From Streptomyces sp. WM6378 (lineage in GTDB: Bacteria > Actinomycetota > Actinomycetes > Streptomycetales > Streptomycetaceae): a DNA stretch of 54,407 nucleotides. Every line of letters begins with the position of its first letter. The first letter of the stretch is position 1. The DNA is taken from NCBI RefSeq assembly GCF_001279695.1, contig NZ_LGDD01000314.1, positions 1 to 54,407 on the forward strand. Direction: 5' to 3'. A program made the translations under genes and the position numbers. Positions 8,536 to 16,274 of this stretch are shown here, piece by piece. Below the pieces are notes generated by a model that saw only the letters and a list, made by a program, of their open reading frames with translations, had not been told where the DNA came from and did no database searches.

Positions 8536-9095
8536 TTTTCGGCCGACGCGGATGTCTGGTAGCGGGTGGGCTGGTTGGACGGGAAGGGAATGACCTGGCC
8601 GGTCTTGGCCTTGGTCTCCTTCCAGTTGGAGATGTCGAGGCAGTCCGTGATCGTGGCGTCGGGAGTCTTCTTCGACGCGTCGAGCGCAGTGACCTTGGAG
8701 TCGTGCGTGGGCTGTCCCTGGGCGACGGTCCCGGCTTTCTGCATGCGAGCCACGTCGATATCGATCTGCCCCAGGGCATCGAGGGTGGCGTACTTCTTCA
8801 ACTCGGTGCCCTTGGTGTCGGCCTTGGCGTACGCCTTGACCTGCTCCGCCCAGAACCCGGTGTACGCAGCCAGTACGGCGTTCTTCTCAGCGCTCTGCGG
8901 ATCGGCGCTCGGGGACGCCGCAGTCGGCGCGGCCGAACTCGCTGAAGAGGTAGTGGTCGGCTTTGCATCGGCGGTGCTGTCCTTGCTGCACGCAGACAGG
9001 GCCATCGATGCGCACAGCACGGCGGCCGCGGCAGTGGCGCGGACTGCGCGGCGGCTGAGGAACGTTCGATGAGTGGCTTGCGTCAGTGGTGCCAT
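8478..9095 (-). CDS. Lipoprotein, first gene of the Tad operon
   Basis: 205 aa with a GGAGG ribosome site 6 nt before the ATG at 9095. The signal peptide (RRAVRATAAAAVLCASM) ends in the lipobox ALSAC, followed by a Ser/Thr/Ala-rich linker of about 40 residues. The folded part (VLAAYTGFWAEQVKAYAKAD, then GNQWLITKVTTH at the end) resembles the small NTF2-like lipoproteins often encoded beside actinobacterial secretion genes. Probably anchored on the outer face of the membrane. It opens the operon that continues to the left edge. Confidence 0.8.
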   Translation of the reverse strand: MAPLTQATHRTFLSRRAVRATAAAAVLCASMALSACSKDSTADAKPTTTSSASSAAPTAASPSADPQSAEKNAVLAAYTGFWAEQVKAYAKADTKGTELKKYATLDALGQIDIDVARMQKAGTVAQGQPTHDSKVTALDASKKTPDATITDCLDISNWKETKAKTGQVIPFPSNQPTRYQTSASAEKWGNQWLITKVTTHGDQHC

Positions 9096-9390
9096 AACGC
9101 CTCCGCTGAGACTTTCGTGGGTCGTGGCTGCGGCCACCCTTGTGTGGTTCGGTCCGCTCCCACCGGCCGCTGATGACCGTGTGTTGCGGTGGATCTTCAG
9201 ACAGCAACATGCCCGCGTCACGTTACGCAACTCACTGTGAAGATCCCACCCTGTTCCCGCAGTTGACTGTCGCAACGGAGGACGGATCGGGTCACAATTT
9301 CCCCGCAGGTCACGGGTCGACTGGGTGGGCGAGGCGCAGGCGATGTGCGGGCAGTCATCGGCAGCTCCGGAGGGTAACGAGAGTCGGTTA

Positions 9391-9423
9391 CGGTGCGCAC
9401 CGGTACGTCCTGGCATATGCCAG
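9391..9423. promoter_or_regulatory. Two perfect palindromes between the two secretion operons
   Basis: CGGTGCGCACCG (9391-9402) and CTGGCATATGCCAG (9410-9423) are perfect dyads with no loop, the second touching the stop codon of the VirD4-like gene. They lie at the distal end of a 328-bp gene-free stretch (9096-9423) that must also hold the promoter of the Tad operon. I see no clear -10/-35 pair. They could be operator sites or ends of an imperfect terminator; the lack of loops makes a classical terminator less likely. Confidence 0.45.
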
Positions 9424-12051
9424 TTACTTGACGTCCGGGGTGGTGGGCCCCTCTTCGTCCTGGGGTGCCCGTGCATCGGGTTGACGCGACGGGGCGTTCG
9501 GGTCGAGGAACGCGGCGACCAGCCCGCTCTGGGCCGCTGCGGTGCGCAGGAGTTCGTGCACCGGCCGCGCGCCAAGATTGGCCAGAACGCGACGCTGTAG
9601 TTGGCCGACTTTGCGCGGCCGGGCCTTCGCCCCGAAGACCTCCTCCAGCTGCGGGCCGCGGATGAGGAGCGGACCGAGCCGGCGGCCGTCATGCACGACG
9701 CTGATGTAGTGCTGGAACCGGTCGAGTTGGGCGACCTCCGCCACGTCGACCCGGCCGTCCCACTCCTGCGCGATCACCGACACGGCAGCCGTGGACCCGG
9801 CCGTCGTGGACAGGATCGACGCGTTCTGCAGGAGAGAGTCGAGGGTGGACTTGCTCAGCCGCTGCGGCAGCTGCGCCAGCACGTGCATCCGGATGCCGAA
9901 CTTGCGGAGCTCCTCACAGATGGACGCGAACACCGGGCCGCTGAGAGCGGCATCGGTGGAAATCTGCTCGTCCCCGAAGACGTGGCACTCCACCCGGTGA
10001 CCGGGGGCGGTATCGCGGCGCGAGAGCCCGGCGCGGTAGAGGTCGTTGAACAACGTGGCCACCAGCAGCCGGCTGCTCGGCCCCGAAGTGGACAGCGACA
10101 GCCAGACGAGTTTCCCGCTGTCCATGGCATGGCGGACGTTGTAGCTGCTGGTGGGGCAGCCCAGGAACGCCCTAAACGCCGGGTTGTCCTTCAGCCGGTC
10201 CAGCGGGTTGGTGATCGGGTTCGCCGCGTCGTCCGGATACGTCGGGAACGTGGTGCGCCACCAGCGGGCCTCCTCCGCCGGCAGATGCTCCACCACCCTC
10301 CCCCGCCAGACCGGGTCGCCGAGCAGGTCGACGATCTGGAAGAGGGTGGCCTGGCGGTCGGGCAGCCCGGCGGCGACCGCCTTCTCGTTCACCGTGAGCA
10401 GGGCCCCGACGGACTTCGTGAACAGCGTCATCGCCCGGGGATGGGACTGATCGCTCCAGCCGAGCACCGCAGTGAAGGTGTCGACAACCGATTGCGCGAC
10501 CTTGGCCGGACTCTGCCCGTGCTCGAGGCCGAGAGTGTTCCAGGTGCCCAGGTGGGCCTGGTCGTTGTCGGTGACGCGGTCGGACACATCGATGTGCCAC
10601 AGCCGCTCCATGATCTCGGGGTGGGCGAGGTAGGGCGCGGTGTCGGCGAAGGTGTCGCCGTGCGGGTCGATGTAGAGACTGCCCTCGCCCGCGTGCGCGA
10701 GGGCAACGAACTGAACCAGGGCCTGGGTTGTCTTGCCGTAGTCGCTCTTGCCGATACGCAGCGAGAACCGGGTGTCGGACAGGCGGGACGCGACCAGGCG
10801 CTCGACGCCGTCGGGGCCGGTGTGCCAGCCCAGGGGCAGCAGCCCCTTGGCCCCCGGGGTGTAGACGGGCAGATCGGAGGCGAGCAGGGGCAGGGTGCAG
10901 TGCACGGTGGGCGGCTTGAGCAGACCCGCGATCTCCTCGGCGTGCACCCACGAGGAAGGACCCGTGAGATGGCCGCTCGTGAAGCGCCGGTCGAACGAGC
11001 GCCGGTAGAGGCGGTGATCGGACCGGATGCGCAGCGGGCCGACGCTCACTCCGCGCGGGCGCAGCCGGCTGGTGGTGGAGAACACGTCCAGCGCGGCAGA
11101 GATGTGGGCGACGCGGGCCTCGGCCCGGCCTTCCTCGTCGGAGGAACAGCGCACCAGGATCTGCACCCGGAGCAGGCCGGTGGAGTCCTGGAGTTTGCCG
11201 AGGGCCTTGGCGCGGTCCACCGGGCGCGGCCGGGCGGGCACCACCATCCGGCGGGGTGCCCTGCCTTCGTCCCCGCCGACCAGGTCCGACAGGTAAGCCC
11301 GCAGCGAGTCCTCCGCATCCAGCGCGGCGCTGTGGGCGGCCCGGGATTCCCGCCGGGCATTGCTGTGCGCCTTCGCGCGTGCTTCGCCCAGGACCTGCCA
11401 CTGCTTGAGGCGGAGCCGCCAGGAAGGCACCGACTGCAGGTCGAGGTGGATCTCGGCGAGGTCGCCGAGATCTGCCCGCAAGGTCGCCAGCGCGTCGACC
11501 AGGGGCTGCAAAGGGTCCGGCTCAAGCGGTACTTCGCGCAGGCGAGCCGCCGGCGGGCCGGCCAGGAGGAACTCCGCGCGCACGGTGTGGTCGCGGTGCT
11601 TGTCCCGGCGCCGCTGGGCCTTGGAGACGGTCACCTTCTTGTACGGCGTTGCGGTCAGGAGCTGCGCGGCGGCCCCCGAGCCCTCCACATAGAAGTCGAG
11701 GGGGCTGGTGCCATCGGCCCGCAGGATGATCCGGACCGTCTTGGCCCACCCGGGCACCCACCACGGGCCGCTCCGGGCCGCGCGGGCCAGCAGCGCCGCC
11801 TGGCGCCAGATCTGCTCGGCATCCGGGTCGAACCGGGCCTGGGCTCGGTATTGGTAGCGGACCCGGTCAGTGGCGAAGGATTCCGCGATGCGCCGCCGTA
11901 CGCGGGCGGCCACCGGATAGCCGACGGTGAACGCGGCCACGAGCAGCACCAGATGATGCTCCACCCACCCGAGGGTGGTGCGCACGGCGCGTACGAGAGC
12001 GACGGCGGTGGCCCACAGCGTGGGAATCAGCTCGGCGGCGTAGGGGGTCAA
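9424..12051 (-). CDS. VirD4/TraG-like coupling ATPase of a type IV secretion system
   Basis: 875 aa from a TTG at 12051 that overlaps the upstream stop (TTGA). GGGAG lies 12 nt upstream. An N-terminal transmembrane region (WATAVALVRAVRTTLGW, then LVLLVAAFTVGYPVA) is followed by a long middle domain. Walker A RIGKSDYGKTTQAL is near residue 435, the HerA/VirD4-type strand SLYIDPHGDTFADT follows, and Walker B HVFGDEQIS is near residue 692. The C-terminus has Gln-containing sensor-like segments (SILSTTAGSTAAVSVIAQEW). Family role: membrane-bound hexameric ATPase that brings the substrate, usually DNA with a relaxase, to the secretion channel. It is the last gene of the operon. Confidence 0.82.
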   Translation of the reverse strand: MTPYAAELIPTLWATAVALVRAVRTTLGWVEHHLVLLVAAFTVGYPVAARVRRRIAESFATDRVRYQYRAQARFDPDAEQIWRQAALLARAARSGPWWVPGWAKTVRIILRADGTSPLDFYVEGSGAAAQLLTATPYKKVTVSKAQRRRDKHRDHTVRAEFLLAGPPAARLREVPLEPDPLQPLVDALATLRADLGDLAEIHLDLQSVPSWRLRLKQWQVLGEARAKAHSNARRESRAAHSAALDAEDSLRAYLSDLVGGDEGRAPRRMVVPARPRPVDRAKALGKLQDSTGLLRVQILVRCSSDEEGRAEARVAHISAALDVFSTTSRLRPRGVSVGPLRIRSDHRLYRRSFDRRFTSGHLTGPSSWVHAEEIAGLLKPPTVHCTLPLLASDLPVYTPGAKGLLPLGWHTGPDGVERLVASRLSDTRFSLRIGKSDYGKTTQALVQFVALAHAGEGSLYIDPHGDTFADTAPYLAHPEIMERLWHIDVSDRVTDNDQAHLGTWNTLGLEHGQSPAKVAQSVVDTFTAVLGWSDQSHPRAMTLFTKSVGALLTVNEKAVAAGLPDRQATLFQIVDLLGDPVWRGRVVEHLPAEEARWWRTTFPTYPDDAANPITNPLDRLKDNPAFRAFLGCPTSSYNVRHAMDSGKLVWLSLSTSGPSSRLLVATLFNDLYRAGLSRRDTAPGHRVECHVFGDEQISTDAALSGPVFASICEELRKFGIRMHVLAQLPQRLSKSTLDSLLQNASILSTTAGSTAAVSVIAQEWDGRVDVAEVAQLDRFQHYISVVHDGRRLGPLLIRGPQLEEVFGAKARPRKVGQLQRRVLANLGARPVHELLRTAAAQSGLVAAFLDPNAPSRQPDARAPQDEEGPTTPDVK

Positions 12052-12707
12052 CGGACAGGCTCCCAGGGTGTGGTGGCGGTCGATGCGGAGGCGGGGGAGG
12101 GGCGCAGCACGATCTCGGCAAGACGGCCCCCGGCCGCCTCGCCGGACGGATTCGTGCCGGCCCACACCAGGCGGACCTGCACCCGCCCGCCCGCGCTCTT
12201 GCGGGCGAAGCCGGCCTGGATACGGACGCCGGTGTACGGGCTGTGGGGCGGGGCGGGGTCGGTGAAGTAGCCGGGCCACTGGCTGCGGCCTTGACCGGTC
12301 GTCTCGGCCCGCCAGATGCGGCCCGCCAGATCCACCAACTCCCGCTCCAGTCCGGGCGGGAGGTCGGCGGGCTGGGAGGTGTCCAGGAGCTGCTGAATGG
12401 CGGCGTCCCCGCCCGGGCTGTCCCCGGCGACCGGCACCGGAGGCTTGACGGGATGCGCCGGCCCGGGGCGGACCGATCCTGACCCCGAAGCCGGCGCCGT
12501 GTCCGCCGGCGCGACGAGCGGCGGCCGGCTGGCGGGCGGGGCAGCGCGCGCAGGAGCCACCGGAGCCGAAACGGCTTGCCGGAGCGGGGCGGTGGGGCGG
12601 TGCGCCGGTGACGGATGGGTGAGCAGCCACAGGCCGCCGCCGGCCAGGATGACGGAGCACGCCCACAGCGCGGGGGACACCAGACGGGGGGAGAAGCCGA
12701 AGGTCAT
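12048..12707 (-). CDS. Membrane-anchored accessory protein of the conjugation operon
   Basis: 219 aa. One N-terminal transmembrane helix (ALWACSVILAGGGLWLL), a Pro/Ala-rich extracytoplasmic linker of about 70 residues, then a compact domain (GLERELVDLAGRIWRAETTG through VQVRLVWAGTN). I do not recognise the domain. The bitopic layout with a long linker suits a channel component spanning the thick wall. It overlaps both neighbours by 4 nt (ATGA and TTGA), so it is translated together with the cell-wall hydrolase and the coupling ATPase. Confidence 0.7.
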   Translation of the reverse strand: MTFGFSPRLVSPALWACSVILAGGGLWLLTHPSPAHRPTAPLRQAVSAPVAPARAAPPASRPPLVAPADTAPASGSGSVRPGPAHPVKPPVPVAGDSPGGDAAIQQLLDTSQPADLPPGLERELVDLAGRIWRAETTGQGRSQWPGYFTDPAPPHSPYTGVRIQAGFARKSAGGRVQVRLVWAGTNPSGEAAGGRLAEIVLRPSPASASTATTPWEPVR

Positions 12708-13816
12708 AGCAGGCGGGCCCCTCCGGCAAATCCTGACAGCCACACCTGCTCGGAGCGCACCACCGTGCCCGGACGGGCGGCGTTCACCATCTGTCCGCCC
12801 CCCATATAGATCCCGACATGGTGGATGGTGGCGTCGCTGGCCGGGTTGTAGGCGAAGAACACCAAGTCGCCTGGCTGCAGGGCCTCGACACCGGCACTGG
12901 CGGGGATCCGGCGGCCGACCGCGGCCTGCGCCGAGGCGGTGCGCGGCAGGCTGACGCCGACCTGGGCGAACGCGTAGGTGGTCAGGCCCGAGCAGTCGAA
13001 GCCCGTGATGCCGGCTCCCGACGAACCGCCCGGCGAGCAGCAGACGCCGCGGGTCGGGCCGCTCGCATCCCCGCCTCCCCACGAATAGGGGACGCCGCTC
13101 TTCTGGAGTGCGGCGTCGAGCACGGTACGAGCCCCGCCGTGGACCGAACCGCCCACCGTGATCCGGCCGGTGCCGAGCTGGGCGTAGCGGTCGACCCAGG
13201 ACAGGACCTCGTCCACGTAGGCCTGGGAGTGGTTGTACTGATAGACCGCGCTGCGCAGTTGGTTGCGGTCGGCGAGGTTGCGGCCGTCGCCGCACAGGTA
13301 GACGGCCGCGCCCAGCGCCGCGTCGTCGGCGTTGTGCGGGTCGCGCCTTCCGTCGCCGTTGCCGTCGCGGCCGCTGGTCTGCCAGGTCGAGGGCAGGAAC
13401 TGGAACGGCCCGACCGCCCGGTCGTACGACGCGTCGCCGTCGAACTGCCCGTGGTCGGAGTCCGGCACGGCGGTGGTGTTCCCACCGGCTCCGGAGCCGT
13501 TGAGGACCGGGCCCAGGATCCGGGGGGTGATGTCGCCGTTGGCGGCGACGGTGTGGCCGGCCGCGTGATCGGATTCGATTTTCGCGATACCGGCCAGGAC
13601 GGCCCAGGTCATCCCCGTACACCGGGGGACCTCACGGCCGATGCTCACCGCTGCCGCTTGATAGGCGGCCAGCATCCGGGCCGGGATCCCGGCCACCGCG
13701 GCGACCTGGCCGGGGGCCGGGGCCTTCGACGAACTGCGGGCGGCGAACAGCACCATCACCGCCAGCGCACACGCCACCAGAGCCGCCAGGGCGGCAAGAC
13801 ATCCCAGCTTCCTCAT
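12704..13816 (-). CDS. Bifunctional lytic transglycosylase / NlpC-P60 endopeptidase (VirB1-like)
   Basis: 370 aa. An N-terminal transmembrane or signal segment (CLAALAALVACALAVMVLF) is followed by an SLT-type transglycosylase domain with the catalytic Glu in AKIESDH and the downstream GPFQFLPSTW motif. A C-terminal NlpC/P60 domain follows, with Cys nucleophile in FDCSGLTTYAF and His in IHHVGIYMGGG. It cuts both glycan strands and peptide stems, and in type IV secretion operons this opens the wall for the channel. The ATG at 13816 overlaps the VirB6-like gene by 4 nt. Confidence 0.9.
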   Translation of the reverse strand: MRKLGCLAALAALVACALAVMVLFAARSSSKAPAPGQVAAVAGIPARMLAAYQAAAVSIGREVPRCTGMTWAVLAGIAKIESDHAAGHTVAANGDITPRILGPVLNGSGAGGNTTAVPDSDHGQFDGDASYDRAVGPFQFLPSTWQTSGRDGNGDGRRDPHNADDAALGAAVYLCGDGRNLADRNQLRSAVYQYNHSQAYVDEVLSWVDRYAQLGTGRITVGGSVHGGARTVLDAALQKSGVPYSWGGGDASGPTRGVCCSPGGSSGAGITGFDCSGLTTYAFAQVGVSLPRTASAQAAVGRRIPASAGVEALQPGDLVFFAYNPASDATIHHVGIYMGGGQMVNAARPGTVVRSEQVWLSGFAGGARLL

Positions 13817-16089
13817 GGGCGCGGCCCCGGGGAGCGGCGGGCGGTGTCGCGCAGCGGCCGCGTGACCGCCTGGGCGGCCCGGCGCACCGGGGTGGACAGG
13901 TCGCGGGCTCCGGCGCGGGACTCCCGCAGCCACTGGGCCGCGACGTGGTCGTAGTGGGTGAGCTGGCGTCCCATCGACTGGGTCAGACGCGTCGACTTGT
14001 GCCGGGCCCGGGTCCACGTGGCGGGTGCGCCGATGGTGGAGTTGAACGCGAGCTTGCCGGTGGTGGCCAGGACCCGGCCGCCGCGGGTACGGCGCAGCCG
14101 CTCCTCCAGACGGGCCCCGATGGGTGTCACACCCTGTGTCGGGTCGGACAGGATCAGTCCGGTGCGGGAATCGACGACCATCGGAGCCTGCCGCTGAGGC
14201 CCGGCCGCCGGGCTGCTTCCGCCGCCGCTGCCCGGGCCGGATCCTCTGCCGCCCCCCGAGGGTGACGGGCCGTCGTCGCGGGGCGGGCCGACCCAGGCGG
14301 CGTGCGCCATCCGTGCGGTGACCGCGAGCGGGGCCAGCGCGCGGCGGCCTTCCGCCCGGGCATCGGCCAGCAGGCCGGCCGGATGGCCGGGCATGCCCTC
14401 CCGGTCGCCCAGCGCACTCACCGCCGCGGCGAGGTGGGCGTGGCGGCCCAGCAGCGATGCCCGGGCCGGTGAGAGCCCCAGAGCCAGCCCCCCGCCGCCG
14501 TGGCTGCCGACACCGAGGGAGGCCAGCGCCATGCCGGTGGAGGCGGCGCTCTCGTTCAGGAGGTTTCCGCCGATCCGCGCGAACTTCATCCGCGCCGCGA
14601 ACCGCTGCCCGATACTCCCGGCGTTACGCAGCATCCTGCGGTGCAGAGCGAGCAGGGTCACCGCCAGACCGTCCAGCAGGAACAGCCGTTCCATCAGCGG
14701 ACTCCGGCTGTCGGCGAGCAGGACATCGGCGGCGATCCCGAACGCCGGGATGCACACCGAGATCGCGAACAGCACCACCGAGGCGGCGGCGAAGGTGCCG
14801 AGCCATTTCCACAGTGCGGACCGGTTCGGCCCGGGCAGCAGGGCCCAGGCGAACACGACACAGCCGATCGCGGCGGCCGCCACACATCCGAACTGGGCGG
14901 CCAGCGAGGCCATCACCATGGCCAGGACCACCAGAAAGATGACGACCACGGCGAGCAGCACCAGCAGCGCACCCAGGACGCGCTCCCAGCTCTCCTGGCT
15001 CATGTACGCGATGGCGGCCTTGCCGCCATCGCCTGCCTTGGCGAACGGCTGGGTCCGCGCCTGCATCTTGCTGTCGGCGCTGTCCTTGTCACCGTCCCAC
15101 CCGGCGTCCGGGTTCTCGCAGTACCCCTTCGCCGGTCCCTTCAGCAGACTGCACGCCTTCTTGCGCTTGGCGGTCTCCGGGTCCGCCTGCGGGTCGAGGC
15201 TGTGCAAGTGCGCCTGGTACAGCGGGTCGCCGGGGCTGACGATCTGTCCGTACGAGAGCAGCATGTAGGGCTGGACGACGAGGGTGTTGGTGAGTGTCCG
15301 GGTGATCGGCGCCGAGACGTCGGCGGCCGCGAGGGCCGGGCCGGACTGGCAGCGGTCGCGGGCCGGGCCCGCCACCGCGTCGCAGGGCCGGCTGCCGGCC
15401 GGGGGCTTGTCGGCAGCCGGTGGCGGGGTGTTGAGGCAGGTGTCCCGGGCGGGGCCGGTGATCAGGCCGCACGGGTCGTTGGGGCCGGTGGGGGTGGTCT
15501 TGCCCTGCTGGGAGGTCAGCGAGGCGGCTTCCAGAGCGGCGCGCTGGGTCTGCTGCAGCGGCCCGTCGTGACCCAGGATCACGTCAGGGCGCACCAGGCT
15601 GGTCGCCGCGAGTGCGGAGATCAGCAGGGTGAGGGCGATCTCGCCGAAGCCGCGGGCCAGCCGGCCCCGCATCACCAGAATCAGACCGAAGACAAAGGCC
15701 CAGCCCAAAAAGAGCGGAGCGATCCCGAGCGGGGTGACGACGCGGGCCTGATAGGCGTCGGAGAGATGCTGCGCCGGCCCGGTGAGCTTATTGATGATCG
15801 GGAACCGGTAGGCCCAGTCGACCAGCCAGCACGCCAGGCCCACCAACGTGCGCGCGCACGCGAACAGGCCGGACATGAGGAACTGCTGGATCGTGTCGAT
15901 GACCCCGTCGCCGCCGCCGATCAACTCGTAGTGGTCCAGGGGGATGTTCTCGGGGGTCTTCACGTTCAAGGGGCCCAACAGCCCGCCGCCGGCCGGAGCG
16001 CCGTCCGCCGCGTATGCCCCGCCGGTCCCGGCCAGCCACACCAGGGCGGCGAGCGCCGCCACCGTCAGCCACCGCCTGCGGGCGCTCAC
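13813..16089 (-). CDS. VirB6/TrbL-like polytopic channel protein with GPA-Cys motifs
   Basis: 758 aa from a GTG at 16089 coupled to the upstream stop (GTGA). Signal-like start (WLTVAALAALVWLAGTGGAYA), then several hydrophobic helices (IAPLFLGWAFVFGLILVM; VLGALLVLLAVVVIFLVVLA; FGCVAAAAIGCVVFAWALL) and a long Gly/Ser-rich, basic cytoplasmic tail. Between the first helices, an extracytoplasmic loop carries three copies of a pattern Cys-x10-Cys with central GPA[RK] (CGLITGPARDTC, CDAVAGPARDRC, CSLLKGPAKGYC). Length, topology and place beside virB4 support a VirB6/TrbL-type inner-membrane channel. Confidence 0.75.
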   Translation of the reverse strand: MSARRRWLTVAALAALVWLAGTGGAYAADGAPAGGGLLGPLNVKTPENIPLDHYELIGGGDGVIDTIQQFLMSGLFACARTLVGLACWLVDWAYRFPIINKLTGPAQHLSDAYQARVVTPLGIAPLFLGWAFVFGLILVMRGRLARGFGEIALTLLISALAATSLVRPDVILGHDGPLQQTQRAALEAASLTSQQGKTTPTGPNDPCGLITGPARDTCLNTPPPAADKPPAGSRPCDAVAGPARDRCQSGPALAAADVSAPITRTLTNTLVVQPYMLLSYGQIVSPGDPLYQAHLHSLDPQADPETAKRKKACSLLKGPAKGYCENPDAGWDGDKDSADSKMQARTQPFAKAGDGGKAAIAYMSQESWERVLGALLVLLAVVVIFLVVLAMVMASLAAQFGCVAAAAIGCVVFAWALLPGPNRSALWKWLGTFAAASVVLFAISVCIPAFGIAADVLLADSRSPLMERLFLLDGLAVTLLALHRRMLRNAGSIGQRFAARMKFARIGGNLLNESAASTGMALASLGVGSHGGGGLALGLSPARASLLGRHAHLAAAVSALGDREGMPGHPAGLLADARAEGRRALAPLAVTARMAHAAWVGPPRDDGPSPSGGGRGSGPGSGGGSSPAAGPQRQAPMVVDSRTGLILSDPTQGVTPIGARLEERLRRTRGGRVLATTGKLAFNSTIGAPATWTRARHKSTRLTQSMGRQLTHYDHVAAQWLRESRAGARDLSTPVRRAAQAVTRPLRDTARRSPGPRP

Positions 16090-16274
16090 CGGGTCCCCTC
16101 TCCCTGGCTGGAGCGGCTGTTGTCGCACCAGGCGCGGGCGGGGCCGGCGATCAGCTGGCACGGGTTGTCGGCGGCCGGGGACGGTGGGTCCGGCGGAACA
16201 GGACGGACGGCAGCCACCACCAGGGCGAGGCCCGCGATGATCACGGCGGCGAACAGGACGGTACGGGTGCGCAT
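16086..16274 (-). CDS. Small membrane-anchored GPA-Cys protein
   Basis: 62 aa. One N-terminal transmembrane helix (TVLFAAVIIAGLALVVAAV), a short Pro-rich linker and the motif CQLIAGPARAWC near the C-terminus. That is the same Cys-x10-Cys/GPAR pattern found three times in the next gene. The ATG at 16274 shares one base with the VirB4 stop (TGATG), and its own stop overlaps the next GTG. Likely an extracytoplasmic partner of the VirB6-like protein through disulfide-bonded loops. No homologue is known to me. Confidence 0.75.
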   Translation of the reverse strand: MRTRTVLFAAVIIAGLALVVAAVRPVPPDPPSPAADNPCQLIAGPARAWCDNSRSSQGEGTR

